Shown here piece by piece: positions 53,440-64,000 of a DNA stretch of 64,000 nt; position 1 is the first letter of the stretch, and the number at the start of each line of letters is the position of its first letter. The notes below the pieces were generated by a model. That model searched no databases. It saw nothing but the letters and a program-made list of their open reading frames with translations, and was not told where the DNA came from. Both the position numbers and the translations under genes were made by a program. Origin of the DNA: Hippophae tibetana (Eukaryota; Streptophyta; Magnoliopsida; Rosales; Elaeagnaceae). The stretch spans positions 682,001 through 746,000 of the forward strand of contig CM072809.1 in the NCBI GenBank assembly GCA_037013495.1. Reading direction: 5' to 3'.

Positions 53440-56400
53440 AATCTCCCCCTTCCCACTACATAGAGGGCTCCACCAATCCAGCAACTAAACGACAGTATTC
53501 AAAATTTTGTCTTGGGAGAATTTTCGTCAACATGTCTGATCCATTTTCTTATGTATGGATCTTCTCAAGTTGTAATGGCTTCTTCTCCATTACATCCCTA
53601 ATCCAGTGATATCTCACATCAATATGTTTTGATCTCGAATGAAAGTAGGCATTCTTTCCAAGATGGATAGCACTCTGACTATCACAAAATAACTGATAAC
53701 TGTCTTGTTGCAACCCAAGTTCTTTCAAGAACTTTTTCATCCATAGCAACTCTTTACATGCTTCCGTTGCTGCTATAAACTCTGCTTCGGTAGTGGACAG
53801 TGCAACACATTTTTGTAACTTTGATTGCCATGACATAGCTCCCCCTGCAAACGTAATCAAGTAACCTGAAGTGGATTTTCTAGAATCCACTTTCTTTCAA
53901 GAACTTTTTCATCCATAGCAACTCTTGACATGCATCTGTTGCTGCTATAAACTCTACTTCGGTAGTGGATAGTGCAACACATTTTTGTAACTTTGATTGG
54001 CATGGCACAGCTCCCCCTGCAAATGTAATCAGGTAACCTGAAGTGGATTTTCTAGAATCCACATCACCAGCCATATCTACATCTGTGTATCCAACTAACA
54101 CAGGTTTGTCATTTCCAAAACATAGGCACATTTTGGAAGAACCTCGAAGATACCTAAAAATCCATTTCACTGCAGCTCATTGTTCCTTTCCAAGATTTGA
54201 AAAGAATCTACTAACAATTCCAACTGCATGAGTGATATCTGGCCGTGTACAAACCATGACATACATTAGACTTCCAACTACTGAAGCATATGGAACCTCT
54301 TCCATTTCTTCCTTCTCTTTGTCTGTAGAAGGGCTCTGCTTTGAACTTAGCTTGAAGTGATTAGCAAGAGGACAACTAATTGCTTTAGCCTTATCCATAT
54401 GAAATCTTTAAAGTACTTTCTCAATGTACTTCTCGTGTGACAACCATAATTTCTTGGCGCATTTGTCTCTAATAATAGTCATGCTAAGAATCTGCTTTGC
54501 TGGCCCCAAGTCTTTCATGGCAAAAGACTTACTCAATTGCGTTTTCAAGTTGTTGATTCTGTAAATATTTCGGCCAACAATCAACATATCATCCACATAA
54601 AGTAAAAGAATACTGAAATCATCATCAAAGAATTTCTGCACAAAAACACAATGGTCTGAAGTAGTCTTTTTGTAGCCTTGCTCCCCCATAACAGACTCAA
54701 ACTTCTTGTACCATTGTCTTGGTGCCTATTTTAAGTCGTAGAGACTTTTCTTCAATTTGCAGACATAATCTTCTTTTCCCTTTTGCTGAAAACCCTCTGG
54801 TTGCTCCATGTATATCTCTTCTTCCAAGTCACCATGTAGGAAGGCAGTTTTGACATCCATTTGCTCAACCTCCAAGTCAAGACTTGATGCTAACCCTAGC
54901 ACAGTACAAATAGATGTCATTTTTACAACTGGAGAGAAAATCTCATCAAAGTCAACAGTTTTTCTTTGGTTGAATCCTTTGACAACCAGTCTGGCTTTGT
55001 GTCGCGGATTGGAATTGTGTCCTTCATCTTCAACCATTTCTCTTGAAAGCAACCCTGTTTTGCTTTCCTACTAGACAATGAACACATCTATTCAAATGTA
55101 CTTCATCAATTCCAAACAATATCTTCTTTTTGGCTAGACTTGTCAAACCTTTTTCACCTATGTGACTGAGTCTCTTATGCCATAACTCAGCTGCACTATC
55201 TTTCTCTATGGCATTTACTATGTCGGTAGAGAGCTTCGCTTGTATTATATACAGAGTTGTATGCTTCTCACCTCTAGCCACTACTAAGGAGCCTTTTGTA
55301 AGTTTGTATTTGTCATAAATGAAGGAGCTATAATATCCTTCATTTGCAAGTTTGCGCACAGAGATCAAATTCAGGTGCATATCTGGAATATGCCTGACAT
55401 CCTTCAGAAATAGTCTGGTTCCGTTCTATGTTTCCAAGCAAACGTATCCTCTGCCTACTACCTTTGACAAGCCTTCATTTCCCATTCTAACAACACCAAA
55501 ACGTCTAGGTGTGTATGATGAGAAAAATTCTCAACACGATGTAGCGTGAATTGTAGCACCACTATCAATCACCCTGCTGGTCTCGTGTGATGCAAGATTG
55601 ACAAAATCTTTATCATAAACGATATTGAACTCGTCTATGGTATTTTTTTGCTCATCATCACTGTTTTCGTCTTTCTTCATTACTTTGGCTTTGTTCGTTT
55701 CTTGTTCCTTCTTGAACACTCAGCAAAATTTCTTAATGTGACCCTTCCTCTTGCAATGATGACATTCAACATTGGCAAATTTGTTTGATTTGCCTCTGCT
55801 CTTGCTTCTGGGTTTTTGTTCTTTGTACAGTCTCTTTCCTCTAAACTCTGTGATAAGAGCTTGTGCTTCTGAATCTCTTTCCTTGTTTTGTTTCTCATAT
55901 GAGAACAAGGCTTCTACAACAATTTCAAACTCTATCTTGTCTTTTGCATAAGTTAGAGTTGTTGTGATATGATTATATGATGAGGGTAGTGATGCCAATA
56001 ACATCACAACTTTCTCTTCATCGCCAAAACTAACATTAAATCTTCCTAAGTGAGAAATTTTGCTGTTGAAATTGCTAACATGTTGCATTATCTTCACATT
56101 ATCTTCCTTCCTCATCTGATATAGCTCCTTTCACAAATAAAATTTATTGGTAAGGTTTTTTGACATGTACACATTTTATAGAGTCTCCCATGTTTCTTTA
56201 GCAGTCTTGCAATTTTTTGATTCAATATTTTGCAAGACACTATCTGAGAGATTTAGACGGATTGTACTAGCTACAATCTCATCTATTTCCTCTTATTGTT
56301 CCTCGGTGACGGTTGCTACCTTCTTTTCTTTTCCCAATAACGTCTTATGGACCTTCCGTTGAATGAGAATATCTTTCATTCTCATTTGCCATAAAGAGAA

Positions 56401-56640
56401 ATTATTATTGCTATTAAATTTCTCAATATCTAACTTTTGGCTTAACATTTTTTTTTTCTCGTTGTGTTTTTTTTTTTCTATAAATAAATGTGTCATGGAT
56501 CTAATAAAATCTTTTCTGATGTGGCAGATCAGTCTATGCTGCAATCACAGAGCATATTAAGAATTTTATTAGACTAACTTTGATACCGGTTGTTAGTCAT
56601 AGCGGATAAAATAAAATGAATTCAAAAGAGTAAAATATTG

Positions 56641-59600
56641 GTTGGCACTTTGCACAGTAAATTGACGGCTAAAATTCTACCTTCTACACTCAATTTTTAT
56701 AGCGTCGTTCAAATACCTTTAATCTAATTTAATAACTAGTTTCAGTTTGAAGTGTACTCATTTTTAGACGTTTATCTTTGAATTAATATAATTAATTTGG
56801 TTAATGATTTATTTATAATAAAAATTGATTATTTTCATAATTATTTTTCTTTAGTATTAACTTTATTCACTAATAGCTAGTGATGTTATGATGTAATTAA
56901 TTTTAGAAATATGATAGATATTTTTAATAACAGTATTACGGCACCAAAAAAAAAGTCTTGTTCCCAAAAAGATGATTTAGCAGAAGAAGGAGAGAGGGGA
57001 AGGTAATATATGTGGCAGAATACATACAAAGGGGGTTGTTGTTTTGGAATGTTGCTCTTAAATTTGAGCACATGGGAACAAGGCTGTCTAAATTAGGGTT
57101 TGTTTCGGTGATTTAGGTGGGGAAATATGCTCAAGTTGACCCAACAATGGGGCACCCACGCAAAGGCACCATTCCCCTAATCTTGTCCTAATAGACCCAA
57201 AACACCTTGGGGCCATGTGACCTTCTTGGGTCCAACCCCTATTTAAAACAAAAACAAAAACTTCCTACGGTTACACTTTGATCAGTTTTATTTCATTACA
57301 CAGGTGATTCAATTTCAATGTTTTTTTTTCTTTCTATTTTTGCTAACTTCTCAAATCTCATCATTTAATTGCTATTCCATTTAAGCTAAACAAACTAACC
57401 ATTCCCATTAATTAAACTCTTACTAATTTTCTGTCAAATTTAAAAGAATGTATTTAATGGATGGAACGGATCGAGTTCCCATAAACATTCACTTTTATTT
57501 TTTTAAAATTCCTACAAACTAATATGGTCTTTCAATTCCTTCAATGGGTTCGTGAAATGAATGAGGTGCTTTTAACGATTGGAGTAGATAAGTATGCGTC
57601 ATAAACATAACTTTCTATCCAAAGTACACAACCTTAGAATTTCTTTCTCCAACCAATATTTATTATACTTGTGTACATGTTTACATAATCTTTTCGTATA
57701 AGTCCTCCTATATATTAAGCCTTCAAATCATCAGTCATATATTATGTAATGTACCAATTACAATAATAAGTGACAAATAAATAAAATTTTATATTTTTTA
57801 AAATTATTTTGCTCCCATTTCAATCGCTTATGTCTACATGTATCTTGCATCTTACATACCATTAAAAATTTAATAAGATTTCATTAAGTTAAAGACTATC
57901 TAAACTTATAAACAGTATTATTGTTAAACTCTTAATCGATTCGAGATTGAAAAAATTTATCAATCTTTCTTTACACGAATAAATGTGATATCATAAAATC
58001 ACAGTGAAAATATTAAAGATAAATCTTAAATCACCTATCAAGTTAAATACAAGTTTAATAACATGTTATAAATTCAATTATAAATCAATCTAATAAGAAT
58101 TTAGCTACTTAAAAGTTATACAAACTTACAAAAAATAATATTTAAAAACTTTTGATTAATGCATATCCAAGAAACTTAACACATACATTAATACATTACA
58201 ATCGGCTGAATAGTTATGTAAACGTAAGTACTTCTTCCTTCAAAAAAAGACCTACGTAATTTAACTTAGGATTCAGCATCATAGGTAAATTAAGCTTATA
58301 TATGATTATGGAATTACTATTTTTGTCTTTTCATACAATAATTAATGAGTATAAATCTATATACCTTTAATTACTATTAATTTCATTTGATAAAAAAAAA
58401 TTAAGTCGGTGTTGTTCTCTTAATTCAAAAGTTAAAAATATAGTTGTCATAACAAAAAATTGAAAAAATAAAAATTAAAGAACAAAGTAGAATAAATATG
58501 CAAATCACTTGAAAAACTCAGCGGAGGTTTCGAAAATGACCAAAATTATCTAACCAATAAAGCCTGCCTGCAACCAATGAGGTACATTTGCTTGCAAGTT
58601 TGTGTTTTCTCCTTTGTTTTTTACAGCTTTTTATATATACAACTGAATTAATGGTATCCAAAAATATATATTACCAAAACTTTGAAAGAGGGTAGGGGAA
58701 TTAAAACAGTATATCTGCCAACCCATGCCGTACACGGTACATGCTTAAATGTATGATGAAATGGGACAAATATTTTTTTTTAAGGGAATATATATATATA
58801 TATATATCTGCCAACACATATTATATCGTAAAGACTAAAGAGTTCCTAGTAGATGTATGATTTTCTCTTAGATATACCTAAAAAATGCGTACAGTTATTT
58901 ATTTAATTCATTTATTTACATACAACTTACTTATTCCTAGATTTTTATTTATTTATATTATTAAAAAAATATGTGTATAATATTTTTGATTATACAAATA
59001 ACAAATATCTATTTACGTTATCCAAAAAAAAAATATAAATATGAAAAGAAATTAAAAATAAAACTTTATTTATAAAATAATTAATTACATGTAATTAAAT
59101 TAAAAATTCTAATGAGTGATCAGTTTTATTGATATATAAAATATGTTGTATTATGATATTTATAAGATAATATTATTTATTTTTAATAAAAATACTTATC
59201 TTATATGTAACCTAAATACTAAATGAAATAAGTTATGTGCTATCTATTATTCTATTTCATATAAAATTCGAGCATTTATTCTGACGAACTTCCCAACAAT
59301 CATTCTTATATTTAATAAGTCATGATTTTTTTTTTAAAAATGTTATTTAATAAAAAATATCAACTTAACTAATAATATAAGTGTTTACATATTTGAAAGG
59401 TATTAACCCGAGGATATTCTGAATTTCTGATGATGTGATATAATAATTTTAAAAAATAAATTATTTTTTATTTTTAAAAATACTATAGTTAATTTATTTT
59501 ACGATATAAATAATATGTGTTTAAAATTATGTAATAACTTGAATCTCATTAGCATTTCTCTTCTACCAAATCATATGGGGTTATTAGAATTAGTGGATTA

Positions 59601-62600
59601 TTTACGTATGTTCAATTTTTAAACTCTTAAAAATCATAAAATATATATATATATATCCTACTCTTTAAATATGATTATATGTTATAAAAATAAAACTCAT
59701 TTATGATATAAAAATAAACTTTTAAGACTTCAATGAGAGAAAAAGAAGGGATTTGTACATATGAGTTGCTAGCAAATCCCACCTCATCATATCATAAATG
59801 TATCTCATAGTTTTCTTATCTACAATTGATGGGATGAGATTGTCGACATTATTTGTTAGCTTTATCGGGTGTACCATTAATCTAAAGTTTTTTAAAAAAA
59901 CACGTAAATATTTAAAATGTTATGGTTAATAGTTTTAAAAATACTTGAAAGAAATTTAAAAATAAAAATAAAATAAATATGCAGAGAAAAAATCATGATT
60001 CTGATCACCGGCCCTAAAATTCAAACATATATATGTTTGTCAAAACACACATCATAAGTAACCATTTCGAGTTCTACGTTTATGAATATGTACTAAAAAT
60101 AGCAAATGCTTGACCCAATTTAAATCAACCATTTTTCTTAAGCTTTTGCTTGAGTTTTGACTTCAATATTGATCAAAACTAGTAGCTTCAAGGATATATA
60201 TATATATATATATCTGTAAGTACTCGATGTCAAATCAAACTTTAAAGATAATTGGCCCTCAATATTCGTCGGACTAATGATGTCAGTTGCAATTATATAC
60301 TACTTGTTTTGGTGGTAAAGAAAAGAAATGCGCACTTAGTTAATTTGGTCAATCAATAAATCAAAAAAGGTTTCATTTTCACTCCCAAAAGAACCAGCAT
60401 GCGCAAGAGCATGCTTTACCCAAAAAGAACACCAAAATTTGTTAAGACTTTAATAAGATTCATCTATCTTATTATTCTTGTCAAGATTTTTCTTCTATGA
60501 TTTCACGCAGGATGTGATAAGAATGTTATGGTTAAGTTTTACACGTAAAAAAATAAAATCTTAGATAAATGTTTGGAACAATACTCGAACTTATACAGCC
60601 CAACTAAAATAGCAATGTGGTTTGTCGTCTATGTTATTGTTGACACATCTTTTCTCTTCTTCTTTTTTCTGACACTGATTCGTTGTAGTGTGTTGTTATT
60701 TTTTTTTTCTTCTAAAATTACATCCAAATCTTCACAATGGAAAATAAAAAAAAACAGAGAAAAAGAAGATATAACCCTTCGTTCATGATCTACATCTTCG
60801 AGCCGTTCATTGTATAGTTACATCAATATCTTGTTATGTCAAGAAAAAGTACTTTCAAGTTTTTGGATTTTACGTTCACATAAATCTAAAATAATGAAAA
60901 CAGATCAAAATTTTGGTTGGAGAAGTAACATAATAACATCAATATCTAGTTTTTGTTTGCTTCTATTGTTTCCCAGATTGCCCTTTCACGTTTTCCTTCT
61001 TTTCCTCCTTGTATTCTGTGGTATTGAGACAGTAATATACCAAATCTTATTGCTTGGGAAACAGCTTCCTTCTCAACTTTTGAGGATGCATGGGAGATTA
61101 AAATACCTAATTATTTAACATAATTTTATTTTTAATTATTTAATAAAAAATATATTTTTTATATTGTAATAAAATGAACATATATTTTTTTTATTAAGAA
61201 TATTAACGATAAAATTACATATAAAAGGGTTATATCTTATAATTAAATCAACAAAAAATTATAATTTTATTTTATCTTAACTCGTTACTCTTTCCTTCGT
61301 GAAGTTAGTATAACTATATAAGAATCATGTGATGATACTAGAAAAGGTTAACAAAATGAATAGTGTGACTATAATATTTATTAATATTATTTTATAATAA
61401 CCATAAGTCATAATCAAGGTAACACTATGCGACTTTTTAATAAATTTGTTAATTAGAAGAAAAAAAATGTAACATTTTCATTTAATTATATTCTAGGGTG
61501 TTGTTTCGATCGTGACTGCATAATTAAAATAAATAAATTATATCAATAGTAACAACTATTAAGTGAAAGTTGTAGTTGTTTTTCTACAGTTGATATTAGT
61601 TTTCTAAAACTTATGCCGTGATCGCAATTTCAAGGCTAATGCCTAACAGATTATGGGTAATTTCGATATTAGTTATTTTTGTCTTTATATTATGGTAAAG
61701 TGTTTAACTAACTAATGTAACAATAAAATATTGAAAAAATTACAATAAATATAACGTAAATTTATTGTGTTATAATATCAATAAAATATCATAAATATTA
61801 TAAAAATATGATGATTTGTAATTTATATTACTTAAATAACATATTTGAAATAGGTAACATTATAAAAATATTATTTATATTATATAGATGATATTTTTGT
61901 AATAATTATAATACTTCATTTTTATATTTGTTACCTGTTAAATTTAAATGATATATTTTTTTAATTTATTAATTTAATATTTATATTATTTTTCTGTTTT
62001 GATTAAATATAATATCTATTATTAATGGGAAGTAAAATATTATTAGTCATGTTCAATTGGCTTACAAAGTTACAGCCGATTTGTTAGCAAGTGTTATATT
62101 TTTCTGAAAAAAAAATCACTTCAACACACAAATTAATTATTTTATACGTAGGAAAATAAATTTTTGAACACCAACGCGCAATCGACGTGAAATTTCAACA
62201 TTTCATCTCACATCGATTTTCGATCGGAGATATGAAACGACTCTTTCTCGCATCAGCGTAAGGTCCATCTCCTATAATCGAATGAATACCAACCGAATCA
62301 TCTAATTTTGATACCACGTAGAAATTTATATAACTTTTTACAAAATAGCTCTTATAAAGTTAGGGTTACCAAAATATCTCTCACCAATAAATTTTATTTA
62401 TTATAAATTTATAATAAATTATAAATAATATAATATAATATTATTAATAATTATATTAATTATAATATATTTAGGATACAAGCAATAAATTACCGTGCCA
62501 TGGTTTGGTCAAGGTTTTATTGTGTTTTTTTTTCCCGTCAATTAGTAACTACAATTAGCAAATGTCATCGCATTGTACGTTGATGATTCTCTGTACTCTA

Positions 62601-64000
62601 TTTTTAATTATGTGAAATAAAGTTGCAAAAAAATAAAAAGGAAGGGGCAATGTTGGAAAATTTGAAAAATGAATATGCTCATAAATCAATAGAGTTCAGA
62701 GCTCCTGAAGGGAAAAGAAAGATCAGAATTAGCTTTCATTTAAGAGTACAAAAATAACAAACTCTGGCAGTGATATATATATATATTTTCGGTAAATCTC
62801 TGGCAGTGATATGTATATAAGATTCACAGGCTAAGGTAATATCCGTACTTTTTCGACCCACGTACCCTCGTGAATCGAGTACTTGTGTTTTACTTTATCA
62901 GGATGTATATTATTATATAATCTTTTTGAATTATATTATTTTATATTTTTATTAAAAATATTTTTATTATTATATTAATATATAATTATATTTTATATTT
63001 TAAAAATAATAAATAATAAATAATTTTTCGTTTATTGGAATATCAGTTTGGAAACAATTCTCTTCTTTCAATTTTCATCTTTATTTGTATTTTTAATAGT
63101 TTATTATTGTCTTTTATGATGACTATTTTAACTTTTGCTACTTTTCCCAAAATTTTCTAAAAAAATGTAAGAATATTATTATATCAAAATTTATCTGTTG
63201 AGATTTTGTTTTTATCTTACTTTTATATAAATTAATTGAAGAAGCTAAACACAATGCAGCTGTACATTTCATGCCACATGTTTTGTCTCTATAAAACCAT
63301 CCCTGTTCATGGCTGTGTCTCTTTCTATGTGTCTTCTGAGATAGAATTATGACAATGATTCTTTTTTAATCTTTTTAAAATATGTATTTTATATAATATA
63401 TTATAAATAGAATTTGTTAGCTCCATCACTCTTCACATCATTCTTATTTTTAAGATATTTAACGACTTCTTTCCTTCAATTATTGCATTTCATAATTATA
63501 GGGAATGAGGTTGTATTTTCTTTTTTCTTTTATTAGAAGTATAATAACAACGAATCTAATATGATAGCAAAGTTTGTATTTTTAAAAAGAAGTTTTACTT
63601 TTTAATTTATAAAATGGAGTTAATAAAATTACTTCAAACATTTAAAAATATAAATAACTATATTAATATATTATTCTTTAATATTACACATAAATTGAAT
63701 GAAAATACTAAAAATATAAACTAAAACTAATTTTATAATAGATAAATATATTAATCTTTCTACAATTCTTTGGTATATTCTTTTTTCAACTAGTTACAAG
63801 TTAAACTCAACAAACAATTTTATACATTTTTTTACCAGCGTATCAATCGGTTAATATGATGGCATGACACACTCCCTCCTAATAGATCTAAGGTATTTTA
63901 ATTTTAATAAAATATTTCAAATAATATAAATCACGATAACCATCATGTCATACACATATATAATAAATATATTAATTTATTTTTATGTTTTTTTTAGAAA
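56641..64000. other. AT-rich intergenic region, no confident gene
   Basis: No frame shows family similarity. A composition island lies at about 57095-57250, listed separately. Open stretches at 60573-61118 are low-complexity. TA tracts lie near 58790-58807, 59641-59656 and 60195-60213. A patch at 62156-62340 has balanced composition and may be a retroelement leader relic. A short duplicated phrase, CTCTGGCAGTGATAT, occurs near 62762 and 62798. Confidence 0.55.
57095..57260. other. GC-richer island with a TATA-like element, unassigned
   Basis: About 160 bases here are clearly richer in G and C than the surrounding DNA, and contain GGGGCACCCACGC, ACCTTGGGGCCATGTGACC and, at the end, CCCCTATTTAAAAC. 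The last could be a TATA element. No coding frame follows. It might be a promoter of a non-coding transcript, a conserved non-coding element or a transposon piece. Confidence 0.25.

Larger units (their letters stand above)
52876..56640 (-). mobile_element. Copia LTR-retrotransposon fossil, same family as 2157-3055
   Basis: The minus strand carries, from right to left, gag (around LDIEKFNSNNNFSLWQMRM, with zinc knuckle CHHCKRKGHIKKFC), a protease-like piece (RVIDSGATIHATS), the GAG-pre-integrase region (ELWHKRLSHIGEKGL), reverse transcriptase (FDEIFSPVVKM, LLYVDDMLI) and RNase H (YASVVGSLMYVM, ALSTTEAEF). The order is Copia. A full LTR lies at 52876-53439 with a purine tract beside it. Only a short LTR-like stretch is recognised at 56591-56640, next to a primer-binding-like GGTATCAAAG on the minus strand. 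It is broken, with several breaks. Age cannot be read from an LTR pair. It lies 1.7 kb upstream of CYP734A. Confidence 0.9.

Noticed and set aside
60573-61118. Two plus-strand open frames with hydrophobic stretches
   Set aside because: They are driven by T-rich low-complexity DNA, share no family similarity, and lack splice or promoter context.

Overview
This is AT-rich eukaryotic nuclear DNA from a flowering plant, most likely a eudicot. The evidence is an intronless plant-type histone H3 gene, U-rich GT-AG introns, a plant-specific arginine methyltransferase (PRMT10 type), a brassinosteroid-inactivating cytochrome P450 (CYP734A type), an Agenet/ENT-domain gene, and Copia and chromodomain-Gypsy LTR retrotransposon fossils. 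I cannot name the species. About four host protein genes occupy the 64 kb; the rest is AT-rich intergenic DNA with transposon remains and simple repeats.

Layout. 1-2156: AT-rich, no gene seen. 2157-3055: Copia fossil fragment. 3467-8056: broken Ty3/Gypsy chromovirus on the minus strand, with one LTR that is very rich in CTAG and heat-shock-element-like motifs. 8237-8965: histone H3 gene (+) with a palindromic E2F site and an octamer-like motif upstream. 11231-14971: seven-exon PRMT10 gene (+). 17501-18539: non-autonomous Mutator-like element with a perfect 9-bp target-site duplication, carrying what looks like a captured two-exon gene fragment (Pack-MULE-like). 18549-26500: intergenic, with a possible hAT-like MITE. 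27392-28786: two-exon Agenet + ENT gene (+) with an inferred 5'UTR intron. 28787-38069: gene-poor. 38070-40790: old Copia fossil with both LTRs. 40791-47793: gene-poor. 47794-51139: five-exon CYP734A gene (-) with a GA-repeat promoter region. 52876-56640: second Copia fossil of the same family as 2157-3055, its LTR holding seven 19-bp tandem repeats. 56641-64000: intergenic.

The host genes do not form a pathway or operon. Three have chromatin-linked roles in their families (H3, an H4R3-type arginine methyltransferase, a Tudor-like/ENT protein), but nothing shows that this proximity is functional. All intron/exon joins were made by eye from GT-AG sites, reading phase and recalled family sequences. 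I see no undescribed defence or operon-like system. The most informative unusual items are the Pack-MULE-like element, the non-canonical H3 protein and the motif-dense chromovirus LTR.
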